Assembly (NCBI RefSeq): GCF_013377085.1
Contig: NZ_JACAAX010000018.1
Coordinates: 1-64,000 of the forward strand
Length of the DNA: 64,000 nt
From: Rhodoplanes sp.
Lineage (GTDB): Bacteria > Pseudomonadota > Alphaproteobacteria > Rhizobiales > Xanthobacteraceae
Direction: 5' to 3'
Shown: piece by piece, positions 18,639 to 28,289 of the stretch
How the letters are laid out: each line of letters begins with the position of its first letter
Position numbering within the stretch: the first letter of the stretch is position 1
The notes under the pieces: model-generated
Database searches by the model: none
What the model was told of the DNA's origin: nothing
Seen by the model: the letters and a program-made list of their open reading frames with translations, nothing else
Translations under genes and position numbers: made by a program

Positions 18639-18760
18639 GGCACGGCCTCGTGCGCGGCGGCCGGCCCGGGCACGATCGTGATCCTGGTTCCGGACTTCAC
18701 CACAGGCGTGGTGTCGCCCCCGGTCCGGATGCGGGGCAGGGGGTGCTGCGCGTTCGACAT
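18635..18760 (-). pseudogene. short ORF, possible C-terminal remnant of PxpB (5-oxoprolinase subunit B)
   Basis: About 41 aa, ending exactly at the pxpC start (GTGA overlap), the position of pxpB in typical operons. Its end, VVKSGTRITIVPG, resembles the C-terminal strand of PxpB/KipI-family proteins (pattern 'L-x-P/S-G-D/T-R-V/I-x-x-V-P'). The ~190 residues that should precede it are absent: upstream lies the divergent promoter and pxpA. It may be a deletion remnant or an unrelated leader peptide that couples translation of pxpC. The identification is tentative. Confidence 0.35.
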
Positions 18761-18854
18761 CTCGCTCTCGGCGACCCGCTGCGCCTCCTCGTCCCGCGCC
18801 CGAAAGAACGGCAGCCCGGGTGGTTGCGCGGGAGCGCGGTTGTTGTATGGTTTT

Positions 18855-18868
18855 CCTATAAATAGGAC
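18855..18868. promoter_or_regulatory. palindrome in the pxpC/pxpA divergent promoter region
   Basis: TCCTAT-AA-ATAGGA, perfect 6-bp arms with a 2-base centre, in an AT-rich island of otherwise very GC-rich DNA. It is the only AT-rich stretch in the ~180 bases between the divergent arms. It may be an operator for the GntR protein or part of the promoter. Confidence 0.45.
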
Positions 18869-18937
18869 CAGTCGTCCATCCCCGGCGTTGCCGGAAAAGT
18901 CGGCGTTCCGTGATTTCCGAAGCGAGCGCGAGGAGCA

Positions 18938-19711
18938 ATGGCGAAGCGCATCAATCTCAACGCCGATATCGCGGAAGGCTTCGGTGCCTATAATATCGGC
19001 AACGATGCTGAACTGATGACCGTCATCAAGTCGGCGAACGTCGCTTGCGGGTTCCATGCCGGCGACCCGAACACGATGCATCGCCTCTGCCTGCTCGCCA
19101 AGCAGGAGGGCGTCAGCGTCGGCGTCCATCCGGGGTTCAACGATCTGTGGGGATTCGGGCGCCGCCGCATCCAGATGAAGCCGGCCGATCTCGAATACAT
19201 GGTCGCCTATCAGATCGGCGCCCTGCAGGGCATGGCCCAGTATGCCGGCCTGAAGGTGACGCATCTGAAGCCGCACGGCGCCCTCAACAACATGGCGGCC
19301 GAGGACGAAGACTATGCGCTGGCGATCGGCCGCGCCATCAAGACGGTCGATCCCGCAATCATCTACGTGGCGTTGTTCGGCTCGAGGATGCAATGGGCGG
19401 CCGAGAAGCTCGGCCTGCGCCTCGCCCGCGAGGGCTTCGTCGATCGCGTGTATCTCGACGACGGCAATCTGGCGTCGCGTGCCCTGTCGGGAACCGTCCT
19501 CAAGGATGCCGAGGCGGCGAGCCGGCAGGCCGTGCGCATGGCGACGGACGGCGAGGTGACGTCGATCAACGGCAAGACCATCAAGGTCGAGGCCGACACG
19601 CTGTGCGTCCATGGCGACGAGCCGACGGCGGTCGGCGTCGCTCGCACGGCCCGCACCGCGTTGGAGAAGGCCGGCATCGCAATCGTGCCGCTGACCGAGA
19701 TGGATCTGTGA
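18938..19711 (+). CDS. pxpA: 5-oxoprolinase subunit A-like protein (LamB/YcsF family, PxpA)
   Basis: A 257-aa LamB/YcsF-family protein with the signature INLNADIAEGFGAY at the N-terminus, ACGFHAGDP, GVHPGFNDLWGFGRR, LKPHGALNN and CVHGDEPTA. This family is the PxpA subunit of ATP-dependent 5-oxoprolinase (lactam hydrolysis). It is the first gene of the plus-strand arm, with GAGGAGCA directly before ATG. It is divergent from pxpC, an unusual split of a normally contiguous pxpBCA set. Downstream come CoA-transferase, LLM oxidoreductase and Liv transporter genes, so it may hydrolyse a ring-opened or lactam intermediate of a degradation route rather than 5-oxoproline itself. Confidence 0.88.
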   Translation: MAKRINLNADIAEGFGAYNIGNDAELMTVIKSANVACGFHAGDPNTMHRLCLLAKQEGVSVGVHPGFNDLWGFGRRRIQMKPADLEYMVAYQIGALQGMAQYAGLKVTHLKPHGALNNMAAEDEDYALAIGRAIKTVDPAIIYVALFGSRMQWAAEKLGLRLAREGFVDRVYLDDGNLASRALSGTVLKDAEAASRQAVRMATDGEVTSINGKTIKVEADTLCVHGDEPTAVGVARTARTALEKAGIAIVPLTEMDL

Positions 19712-19716
19712 GGCCG

Positions 19717-20688
19717 ATGAGCAAAGAGACGCTGGTCAAGTCCTACGACACGCTGCGCCGCGACGTCGCGGCGCGCGATCGCGGCCTGCGCGAGAAGGTG
19801 ATGACGCTGGAGGAGGCCGCGACGCTGGTCTCCGACGGCGATCACGTCGCGCTCGGCGGCTGCACGCTGTCGCGCACCCCGATGGCGATGATCTGGGCGC
19901 TGATCCGGGCCCGCAAGCAGGGCCTCACGATCTCGCGCTCGATCACCTCCACCGAGGGCGATCTGGTGTTCGCCTCCGGGCTCGGCCGCAAGATCATCTC
20001 GAGCTGGTTCAGCCAGGGCATCGTGTGGGGCATCTCCAAGGTGATGCGCCATCATGTCGAGAAGGAGCTCGCCGAGTTCGACGAGTGGAGCCACATGGCG
20101 ATCGGCCTGCGCTTCCGCGCCGGCGCCATGGGCATTCCGTTCATGCCGGTGCGCTCGATGATCGGCTCGGACGTCGCCCGTATCCGCGGCGACGAGGTGA
20201 AGCCGATGAACTGCCCGTTCACGGGCGAGCGCCTGATGGCGCTGCCGGCGCTCAACCCGGACGTGGCGCTGATCCACGTGCAGCGCGCCGACGCATACGG
20301 CAATGCGCAACTCGACGGCCTGCAGTTCATGGACATCGACATCGCGATGGCCGCCAACAAGGTCATCCTCACCACCGAGCGGATCGTCTCCAACGACCAG
20401 ATCCGCCGCGCGCCCGACCACACCCGCATCCCGTTCTTCACCGTCGAGGCGGTGGTCGAGGTGCCCTACGGCTCGGTGCCGCACGAATGCTACGGCCAGT
20501 ACGAGCCGATTTTCGCGCAACTCGACCGCTACGCGGCCCTCACCTCCAAGGATCCGGTCGCGGGGGCGAAGCAGTATCTCGACGAGTATGTCTACGGCCC
20601 GAAGAGCTGGCCGGATTATCTCTCGATGGTCGGCATGGAAACGTTGCTGACGGCGAGCCGCCGCGGCCGGGTGATCTTCAATGACTGA
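19717..20688 (+). CDS. class I CoA-transferase family, subunit A (glutaconate CoA-transferase-like)
   Basis: A 323-aa subunit with the CoA-transferase-I fold: KVMTLEEAATLVSDGDHVALGG near the start, then LMALPALNPDVALIHVQRADAYGNAQLDG in the middle. It matches the alpha subunit type of glutaconate CoA-transferase and related IpdA ring-opening hydrolases. It begins 5 bases after pxpA and overlaps the next gene by 8 bases, so it is part of the same operon. The heterodimer would move CoA onto a dicarboxylate-like intermediate, or hydrolyse a cyclic CoA ester. Substrate unknown. Confidence 0.87.
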   Translation: MSKETLVKSYDTLRRDVAARDRGLREKVMTLEEAATLVSDGDHVALGGCTLSRTPMAMIWALIRARKQGLTISRSITSTEGDLVFASGLGRKIISSWFSQGIVWGISKVMRHHVEKELAEFDEWSHMAIGLRFRAGAMGIPFMPVRSMIGSDVARIRGDEVKPMNCPFTGERLMALPALNPDVALIHVQRADAYGNAQLDGLQFMDIDIAMAANKVILTTERIVSNDQIRRAPDHTRIPFFTVEAVVEVPYGSVPHECYGQYEPIFAQLDRYAALTSKDPVAGAKQYLDEYVYGPKSWPDYLSMVGMETLLTASRRGRVIFND

Positions 20689-21463
20689 GCAGACATCCGC
20701 CTCGATCGCCTACACGGCCTCCGAGCTGATCGCCATCATGGCGGGGCGGCTGCTCGTCGACGGGCAGATCGTCTTCGCCGGCGTCGGCATCCCGCTGCTG
20801 GCGGCGACGCTCGCCCAGCGCAACCACGCGCCGCGCCTCACCATCCTGTTCGAAGGCGGCGTCATCGGCCCGTTCATCGTGCCGGGCGAGCTGCCGCCCT
20901 CGACCAACGAGCAGCGGTGCACCCGCCGCGCCAACATGGTGCTGCCGAGCACCGACGTGCTGCTGCTGCTCCAGCGCGGCTACATCGATGTCGGCTTCAT
21001 GGGCGGGGCGCAGATCGACCGCTTCGGCAACCTCAACTCGTCCTTCATCGGCCCGGCCGACAAGCCGACGATCCGGCTGCCGGGCACCGGCGGCGGCAAC
21101 GACATCTCGTCGCTGACCTACATGATCGTCGCCATGAAGCACGAGAAGCGCCGCTTCGTGGAGCATGTCGATTTCATCACGTCTCCCGGCTGGATCGACG
21201 GCGGCGCCAGCCGCGCCGAGCGTGGCCTGCCGATGGGCGGCATGTGGCGGGTCGTCACCGATCTCGCCGTGATGGGCTTCGACGAGGAGACCCGCGAGAT
21301 GGAGGTGCTGGCGCTGCATCCCGGCGTCAGCTTCGAGCAGGTGCAGGACAACACCGGCTTTCCGCTGCGGCGTGTGCCCGAGATCACCACCACGGCGCTG
21401 CCGCGCAGCGAGGAGCTGGCGCTGATCCGCGAGCTCGATCCCGGCCGCCTCTACACGGCCTGA
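20681..21463 (+). CDS. class I CoA-transferase family, subunit B (glutaconate CoA-transferase-like)
   Basis: A 260-aa partner of the preceding subunit. N-terminal ASIAYTASELIAIMAGRLL and GQIVFAGVGIP are typical of GctB/IpdB. LFEGGVIGP contains a Glu at the place of the catalytic glutamate that carries the CoA ester in true transferases. The rest (VGFMGGAQIDRFGNLNSS, TGGGNDISS) also fits. It overlaps subunit A by 8 bases, indicating coupled synthesis. Presence of the Glu favours a genuine transferase over an IpdAB-type hydrolase, but I cannot align it rigorously. Confidence 0.85.
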   Translation: MTEQTSASIAYTASELIAIMAGRLLVDGQIVFAGVGIPLLAATLAQRNHAPRLTILFEGGVIGPFIVPGELPPSTNEQRCTRRANMVLPSTDVLLLLQRGYIDVGFMGGAQIDRFGNLNSSFIGPADKPTIRLPGTGGGNDISSLTYMIVAMKHEKRRFVEHVDFITSPGWIDGGASRAERGLPMGGMWRVVTDLAVMGFDEETREMEVLALHPGVSFEQVQDNTGFPLRRVPEITTTALPRSEELALIRELDPGRLYTA

Positions 21464-21578
21464 GTGCCGCGTCGCCCGGCTCGCCCGGGCGATGCGAAGA
21501 CCATTCTGCGACCGCCACGCCCCGGCGGCGCCGACGTCCGACAACGAGCAAGGGTCGCGCTGCGACCGGAGGATTTGC

Positions 21579-22550
21579 ATGGCCCCCCAGAATTCGGCCC
21601 CCAAGAAAGAGACCGTCTATGGCATCGCGATGCGCAACTTCACCCGGTTTCCGGAGATGCCGAGCGCGAAGGGCCTGATCGAGTACGGCGTGCGCATGGA
21701 GGAGCTCGGCTTCGAGTCGCTGTGGGCCTGGGACCACACCCTGCTCGGCGTCGACCCGAATTTTCCCATTCTCGAAGCGCTGACCATCCTGACAGCGGTC
21801 GCGGCCCGCACGTCGCGCATAAAAGTCGGAACCGGCATCCTGGTGATGCCGATGCGCAATCCGGTGCTGCTGGCCAAGGAGCTCGCCACCATCGACCACA
21901 TCTCCGACGGCCGCCTGCTGGTCGGCGCCGCGGTCGGCTGGTATCGCCGCGAGTTCGACTCGCTCGGCGTCGACTTCACCAAGCGCGGCAAGATCATGGA
22001 GCAGAGCCTCGAGATCATCGACCGGCTGTGGACCGAGGAGAAGGTCTCGGGCGACTACGACCCGTACAAGCTGCGCGGCGCCGTGATGTATCCGAAACCG
22101 GTGCAGAAGCCCCGCCCGCCGCTGTTGATCGGCGGCTATGTCGACGCCGTGCTCAAGCGCGCGGCCACCAAGGGCGACGGCTGGCTGACCTACTACTACA
22201 CGGCCGAGGCGTTCGGGCGGGTCTGGGCCAAGGTGCGCGGCTTCGCCGAGGAGGCCGGCCGCAATCCCGACGAGCTGATCTCCACCAACCAGCTCCCCAT
22301 TTGCGTGGGCCCGCGCGAAAAGATCGAGGGGCCGATGAAAGAGTGGCTGCAGACCGAATGGGACTACGCCGCCTGGTCGGAATCCACCATGGATTCCGCC
22401 ATCATGGGCACGCCGGAGGAGTGCGTCGAGCAGCTCCAGGCGCATCTCGCGACGGGAATCGACCGCATCATCTTCGTCCCCTATCGTTACGAGGCCGAGC
22501 AGATCGAGGCGATCGCCAAGGACATCATCCCGAAGCTGCGCGCGAAGTGA
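21579..22550 (+). CDS. LLM-class flavin-dependent oxidoreductase (TIGR03619/F420-type)
   Basis: A 323-aa luciferase-like TIM-barrel protein. Motifs: GVRMEELGFESLWAWDH, VGTGILVMPMRNPVLLAKELATIDHISDGRL, GAAVGWYRREFDSLGVDF and PPLLIGGY. Members use FMN or F420 to oxygenate or reduce small organic substrates. The start ATG follows CGGAGGATTTGC; a longer in-frame start 87 bases upstream is less likely. It sits between the CoA-transferase genes and the Liv binding protein, so it is plausibly a catabolic monooxygenase of the same pathway. The cofactor cannot be fixed from sequence alone. Confidence 0.87.
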   Translation: MAPQNSAPKKETVYGIAMRNFTRFPEMPSAKGLIEYGVRMEELGFESLWAWDHTLLGVDPNFPILEALTILTAVAARTSRIKVGTGILVMPMRNPVLLAKELATIDHISDGRLLVGAAVGWYRREFDSLGVDFTKRGKIMEQSLEIIDRLWTEEKVSGDYDPYKLRGAVMYPKPVQKPRPPLLIGGYVDAVLKRAATKGDGWLTYYYTAEAFGRVWAKVRGFAEEAGRNPDELISTNQLPICVGPREKIEGPMKEWLQTEWDYAAWSESTMDSAIMGTPEECVEQLQAHLATGIDRIIFVPYRYEAEQIEAIAKDIIPKLRAK

Positions 22551-22681
22551 TCCGGCGACGCTGCGCCGCACAGCCGAAAGCAGGAACGGACACGCCCGTC
22601 GGGACAGCAAAAAACTGCGAAATCAACGACAAGACGGCATGAAGATTGCTTGAAAATCCCAGAAACGACAGGGAGACCGCA

Positions 22682-23839
22682 ATGCATACCAGTTCTGTCA
22701 AGATCGCGTTCGCCGTGCTCGGCGCGAGCCTTCTCGCCGGACCGGCTTTCGCCCAGGAGACCATCAAGATCGGGGTGACGCAGCCCCTCACGGGTGCCTT
22801 CGCCGCGTCCGGCAACTACGTGGCGCAGGGCGCCCGCATCGCCGAGGACGAGATCAACGCGGCCGGCGGCGTGCTGGGCAAGAAGATCCAGCTCGTCATC
22901 GAGGACTCGAAGTCGAACCCGACCGAGGCCGTTGGCACGGTCGAGAAGCTGATCGTTCGCGACAAGGTCCCGGCCATCATGGGCGCGTGGAGCTCGACGC
23001 TGACGCTCGCCATCATGCCGAAGATCCAGGAGTACAAGGTCCCGCTGGTGGTGGAGACCTCGTCTTCCGGCAAGATCACTACGTCCGGCAACTCCTACGT
23101 GTTCCGCATCAGCCCGACCTCGGAGATGGAGGCGGTCGCCTTCAAGCCGCTGGTCGCCAAGCTCGGCATCAAGAAGGCCGACTTCCTGAACACCAACAAC
23201 GATTTCGGCATCGGTTCGGCGGCCGAATACTCGAAGATGCTGAAGGCGAACGGCGTCGCCATCGGGGTCATGGAGACGATGGACCCGAAGGCGACCGACT
23301 TCTCGGCGCAGCTCACCCGCATCAAGGCGTCGGGCGGCGACACGCTCTTCGTCACCACCGCGGTCGAGCAGGTCACCCTGATCCTCAAGCAGGCCAAGGA
23401 GCTCCAGCTCAACACCCGCATCATCACGACGGGTGGGTCGAACTCGCCCGATCAGCTCGTCACCCAGGCGGGCGATGCGGCCAACGGCTCGTTCCACACC
23501 GTGTTCTTCCCGCCCTGGTTCCCCGACGTGGTGACCAATCCGGAGCCGGCCAAGCGCTACATGACCGAGTGGGCCAAGCGCGGCCACGAGCCGGGCGGCC
23601 TCACCGAAGGCTTCCGCGGCTACGACGGCATCTTCACGATCGCCGAGGCGATCAAGATCGCCGGCAAGGCCGAGCCCGCCGCCATCACCGAGGCGTTGTG
23701 GAAGACCAAGGTCAAGGGCGTCTACGGCAACATCGAGTTCATCAAGCAGGGCCCGGCCGGCTCCGAGAGCGGCCAGAACATCCCCTCCGTCTATCTGGTC
23801 AAGATCGACGGCGGCAAGGTGGTGAAGTCCGGTCTCTGA
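22682..23839 (+). CDS. branched-chain amino acid-type ABC transporter substrate-binding protein (LivK-like)
   Basis: A 385-aa periplasmic receptor of the Leu/Ile/Val-binding fold. A signal peptide ends at about PAFAQ, then TIKIGVTQPLTGAFAASGNYVAQGARIAEDEINAAGG, the usual opening. The start is the ATG after CAGGGAGACCGCA. It heads a complete Liv cassette. In Hyphomicrobiales such receptors often bind aromatic or other carboxylates rather than amino acids. Co-location with the hydroxylase, lactamase-type and CoA-transferase genes suggests it captures the pathway substrate. A strong hairpin follows the gene. Confidence 0.9.
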   Translation: MHTSSVKIAFAVLGASLLAGPAFAQETIKIGVTQPLTGAFAASGNYVAQGARIAEDEINAAGGVLGKKIQLVIEDSKSNPTEAVGTVEKLIVRDKVPAIMGAWSSTLTLAIMPKIQEYKVPLVVETSSSGKITTSGNSYVFRISPTSEMEAVAFKPLVAKLGIKKADFLNTNNDFGIGSAAEYSKMLKANGVAIGVMETMDPKATDFSAQLTRIKASGGDTLFVTTAVEQVTLILKQAKELQLNTRIITTGGSNSPDQLVTQAGDAANGSFHTVFFPPWFPDVVTNPEPAKRYMTEWAKRGHEPGGLTEGFRGYDGIFTIAEAIKIAGKAEPAAITEALWKTKVKGVYGNIEFIKQGPAGSESGQNIPSVYLVKIDGGKVVKSGL

Positions 23840-23853
23840 TCGCTCCGCTCACG

Positions 23854-23877
23854 GCGCGCCGCCTCCGGGCGGCGCGC
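23854..23877 (+). promoter_or_regulatory. intercistronic stem-loop between the LivK-like and LivH-like genes
   Basis: Perfect 10-bp GC stem GCGCGCCGCC / GGCGGCGCGC with a 4-base loop and no T run. It lies 15 bases after the binding-protein stop. Such hairpins commonly stabilise the receptor message or partly terminate, giving more receptor than permease. That role is inferred. Confidence 0.6.
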
Positions 23878-23924
23878 ATGCCTTCGCGTCGACCTCCGCC
23901 TCCGTCACCCCCCGCTCCGGATCC

Positions 23925-24797
23925 ATGGACCAGTTTCTCCAGCACGCCCTCAACGCCATGATCCTGGGCGGCACCTATGCGCTGCTGGGGATCGGCCTGA
24001 CGCTGATCTTCGGCATCATGCGGGTGGTGAACTTCACACATGGCGAGCTCTATGCCTTCGGCGCCTACATGATGTACATGTGGGTGATGCTGATCGGCGC
24101 CAACTTCATGGTGTCGATCGTGCTGGCGATCGCGCTCGGCGTGGCGCTCGGCGCCGTCATCGAGATCGTGCTGCTGCGCCGGCTGCGCGGCGCCGACATC
24201 GACACCACCATGCTGGTGATGATCGGCGCCTGGATCGCCATGCAGAACATCGAGCAGCTCGCCTGGTCGGGCGTGGCCAAGTCGATCAACTCGCCGTTCC
24301 CCTCCGCGCCGCTGGTGATGGGCGCCATCTCGGTGTCGTGGACGCGGCTGTTCGTGTTCGCCGTCGCCGTCGTGCTGATTGCCGCGACCAATGTGCTGAT
24401 CCAGCGCACCCGGCTCGGCAAGGCGATGCGGGCGACCTTCCAGGACCGCGAGGCCGCCGCCCTGATGGGCGTGCGCATCGACACGGTCCACACCGCCACC
24501 TTTGCGCTCGGCTCCGGGCTCGCCGCGGCCGCCGGTGCGCTGCTCGGCCCGGTCTTCGTGGTCTATCCGACCATCGGGGATCTCGCCTCGCTGAAAGCCT
24601 TCGCCATCGTCATCCTGGGCGGGCTCGGCAGCATTCCGGGCGCCACGATCGGCGGCTTCATCCTCGCCTTCATGGAGGAGCTCGGCGCCGGCTACATCTC
24701 GTCCGGCTACCGCGACGCCATGGGCTTCCTGCTGATCATCCTGATCCTGCTGTTCAAGCCGACCGGACTGTTCGCCCGCAAGGAGCGGATCGGATGA
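23925..24797 (+). CDS. branched-chain amino acid-type ABC transporter permease (LivH-like)
   Basis: A 290-aa integral membrane protein with about eight hydrophobic segments. Family signatures: GGTYALLGIGLTLIFGIMRVVNFTHGE at the N-terminus and AIVILGGLGSIPGATIGGFIL near the C-terminus. It forms the translocation pore with the following LivM-like subunit, with which it shares an ATGA overlap. Confidence 0.92.
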   Translation: MDQFLQHALNAMILGGTYALLGIGLTLIFGIMRVVNFTHGELYAFGAYMMYMWVMLIGANFMVSIVLAIALGVALGAVIEIVLLRRLRGADIDTTMLVMIGAWIAMQNIEQLAWSGVAKSINSPFPSAPLVMGAISVSWTRLFVFAVAVVLIAATNVLIQRTRLGKAMRATFQDREAAALMGVRIDTVHTATFALGSGLAAAAGALLGPVFVVYPTIGDLASLKAFAIVILGGLGSIPGATIGGFILAFMEELGAGYISSGYRDAMGFLLIILILLFKPTGLFARKERIG

Positions 24798-25849
24798 GCC
24801 GCGCCGTCACGCTCGCGTCGTCGCTCTCTTGGGTCGCCTTCCTGGTGACGCTGCCCTTGTGGATGAACGATCTCTATTTCCTCCACGTGCTGATCATCAC
24901 GGGCATCTTCATCGTTGCGGCGATGAGCCTCAATCTGCTGCTCGGCTACACGGGTCAGCTCAGCCTCGGCCACGTCGCCTTCTTCGGCATCGGCGCCTAT
25001 GTGTCGAGCCTGGTGTCGCTCGGCTTCGAGATCCATGTGTGGGGCGAGACGACGGTGTCGCTCGAGCCCAAGCCGGTGTGGCTCGCCATGCTGGTCGCCG
25101 TCATGTTCGCCGGCCTGTGCGGCTTCATGATCGGCAAGATCTCCTTCAAGGTGCGCGGCGCCTATTTCGTCATCGTGTCGGTGAGCTTCGCCGAGGTGAC
25201 GCGCCTCGTCGCGCTGAACTGGCTCGAGCTCACCCAGGGGCCGATGGCGCTCAACAACATTCCGTACCTCAAGCTCGGCATTCCCGGCGTCGGCCAGATC
25301 GACTTCATCGGCAAGCTGCCGAACTACTATCTGGTGCTCGGCGTCGCCATCCTCACCTATGTGATCATCCGCCGCCTGGTGCGCTCGCGCGCCGGCCGGG
25401 CCATGATCGCGCTGCGTGAGAACGAGCCGCTGGCGACCTCGGTCGGCATCGACGTGACGCGCTTTCTGGTGCTGGCGACCGTGGTGTCGGCCGGTCTCGC
25501 CGGTCTCGCCGGCGCCGTCTATGCGCATTACGTGCGGATCGTCGACCCCGACGTCTTCCTGTTCATCTATACCGTGACCATGGTAATCATGGTGGTCACG
25601 GGCGGCAAGGGAACGCTCGCCGGTCCGATCGTCGGCGGCCTGATCTTCGGCATCCTGCCGGAGGTGCTGCGCGGCTTCGAGGTGATGCCGGAAATCCAGT
25701 GGGTCGTGTACGGCGTGCTGATGATCCTGATCGTCTATTTCCTGCCCGAAGGCATCGTGCCGGCGCTGCGCGACGCCTGGCGCCGCTGGGCCGGCCGCAG
25801 CGGCACGCCGCCCGCGCGCCCCACCGTCGTCGTCGAGGCGCAACCGTGA
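24794..25849 (+). CDS. branched-chain amino acid-type ABC transporter permease (LivM-like)
   Basis: A 351-aa second pore subunit. Hydrophobic segments alternate with short loops. LNLLLGYTGQLSLGHVAFFGIGAYV and the TMVIMVVTGGKGTLAGPIVGG run are typical LivM motifs. ATG overlaps the LivH stop, and the stop overlaps the GTG start of the ATPase gene, so the three proteins are translationally coupled. The C-terminal tail is Arg/Pro-rich and cytosolic. Confidence 0.92.
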   Translation: MSRAVTLASSLSWVAFLVTLPLWMNDLYFLHVLIITGIFIVAAMSLNLLLGYTGQLSLGHVAFFGIGAYVSSLVSLGFEIHVWGETTVSLEPKPVWLAMLVAVMFAGLCGFMIGKISFKVRGAYFVIVSVSFAEVTRLVALNWLELTQGPMALNNIPYLKLGIPGVGQIDFIGKLPNYYLVLGVAILTYVIIRRLVRSRAGRAMIALRENEPLATSVGIDVTRFLVLATVVSAGLAGLAGAVYAHYVRIVDPDVFLFIYTVTMVIMVVTGGKGTLAGPIVGGLIFGILPEVLRGFEVMPEIQWVVYGVLMILIVYFLPEGIVPALRDAWRRWAGRSGTPPARPTVVVEAQP

Positions 25850-26659
25850 CGGCGCTCGACACCAGCACCGCGCCGGCCGCCGCCGCTGCTCCGGGCGCGC
25901 CGGCCCTGGTCGTCACCGGCCTGTCGATTCGGTTCGGCGGGCTCACGGCGGTCGAGGATATGACGTTCGAGGTGAACGAGGGCGAGGTGCTGTCGCTGAT
26001 CGGCCCCAACGGGGCCGGCAAGACCTCGGCCTTCAATGCCATCACGGGCTACATCCAGGCCGCGAGCGGCAGCATCGTCTATCGCGGCGCCCCGCTGCTC
26101 GGCCTCAAGCCCAATCAGATCGCCGCGCATGGCGTCGTGCGCACCTTCCAGAAGACCAGCGTGTTCAACGGCCTTCCCGTGCTCGACAACGTGCTGGTCG
26201 GGCTGCATCTGCGCGCCAGGCAGCATCCGCTCGCCATCATCCTGGGCTTGCCCGGGGTGAAACGCGACGAGGCGCGGTTGCGAGAAGCCGCCTGGGACAT
26301 CCTGACGCTCGTCGGCCTCGACGGCCGCGCCCACGAGACCGCTGCGTCGCTGCCCTATGGCGAGTTGCGGCTGCTCGAGGTGGCGATCGCGCTCGCGGCC
26401 GAGCCGACCCTGCTGCTGCTCGACGAGCCGGTGTCCGGCATGAACCCGTCCGAGACCGGCGCCTTCATGGCGCTGCTCGGCCGCATCCGCGCGCGCGGCG
26501 TCACCGTGCTGCTGGTCGAGCACGACATGAAGATGGTGATGGGCGTGTCCGACCGGGTGGTCTGCCTGAACCAGGGCCGAATCATCGCCGACGGGCCGCC
26601 CGCCGCCATCCAGCGCGACCCGCAGGTCATCCGGGCCTATCTGGGCGAGAGGTACGTCC

Positions 26660-26673
<14 letters not shown>
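25846..26673 (+). CDS. ABC transporter ATP-binding protein (LivG-like)
   Basis: A 275-aa ATPase with a short Ala-rich N-terminal extension (~20 aa). Walker A is GPNGAGKTS, the signature region is SLPYGELRLLEVA (LivG proteins have YGxxR in place of LSGGQ), and Walker B is LLLLDEPVSGMNP with the switch His in LLVEHDMKMV. It starts with GTG overlapping the LivM stop (GTGA). Confidence 0.92.
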
Positions 26674-27364
<691 letters not shown>

Positions 27365-27463
27365 CGCCCGCGGGCCGGCGACGGCCGGCCGCGCCGTCTC
27401 CACGGCTGCCGAGCCTGTTGTCACGGGTGGGCCTGATCTGCTTTCCTGGCACGGCGCGCTCGC

Positions 27464-28234
27464 ATGCTGGCCCCCGGGGACGGGAGACCCCTTCTGCAGA
27501 TCGGACTGTTCGCCGACATCCATGGCAACGCCGAGGCCTTCGATGCCTGCCTCGCGGCGGCGCGCGAGGCTGGCGTCGAGCGTCTCGTCTTTCTCGGCGA
27601 CATCGTCGGCTACGGTCCCGACCCGGCCCAGGCGCTCGACCGGGTCGCCGAGCTGGCACAAGGCGGCGCCGTCGTGGTCCAGGGCAATCACGACGAGGCC
27701 GTCGCGGCCGATACCTGCGCCATGTCGTCGACGGCGCGCCGGGCGATCGACTGGACGCGCGAGCAGCTCGGCCCGGCGCAGCGCGAGTTCCTTCGCGCCC
27801 TGCCGCTGACCCACGCCGAGGATGGCCGGCTCTACGTGCATGCGAGTGCCCGCGAGCCGGCCGCCTGGACCTATGTCCACGACCGTGCCGACGCGGACAA
27901 AAGCCTCGCCGCGACCGACGCCTTCGTGACCTTCTGCGGCCACACCCATGTGCCGGCGCTGTTCCATGCGCTCACGGGACGACCCGCCTCGCATTTCCAC
28001 CCGCAGCCCGGCAAGACCGTGCCGCTGTCGAAGCTGCGGCGCCATGTGGTGGTGCTCGGCGCCGTCGGCCAGCCGCGCGATCGCAATCCCCGCGCCTGCT
28101 GGGGCCTGTACGACACGGCCGAGCGCACCATCGCAATGCGGCGCGAGCCCTACGACATCGAGGCGACGGTGCGGAAGATCAACGCGGCGGGCCTGCCGGA
28201 ATGGTTGGGTGAGCGCCTGTTTCATGGACGCTGA
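27464..28234 (+). CDS. calcineurin-like metallophosphoesterase (YfcE/ApaH-like fold)
   Basis: A 256-aa protein with all metal-binding motifs of the family: ADIHGN, LGDIVGYGPDP, QGNHDEA and GHTHVP, plus a His in LYVHAS. Members hydrolyse phosphodiesters or phosphoprotein/dinucleotide substrates in the cytoplasm. It lies about 55 bases before the protein-kinase gene in the same direction. The pairing suggests it may act on the same signalling targets, for example as a phosphoprotein phosphatase, but this is only context. Confidence 0.85.
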   Translation: MLAPGDGRPLLQIGLFADIHGNAEAFDACLAAAREAGVERLVFLGDIVGYGPDPAQALDRVAELAQGGAVVVQGNHDEAVAADTCAMSSTARRAIDWTREQLGPAQREFLRALPLTHAEDGRLYVHASAREPAAWTYVHDRADADKSLAATDAFVTFCGHTHVPALFHALTGRPASHFHPQPGKTVPLSKLRRHVVVLGAVGQPRDRNPRACWGLYDTAERTIAMRREPYDIEATVRKINAAGLPEWLGERLFHGR

Positions 28235-28289
28235 TGCGGGGCGGTACGGCGATGGATCGTCCGGCCGCGCGGATCGACAGGGGGAACCC

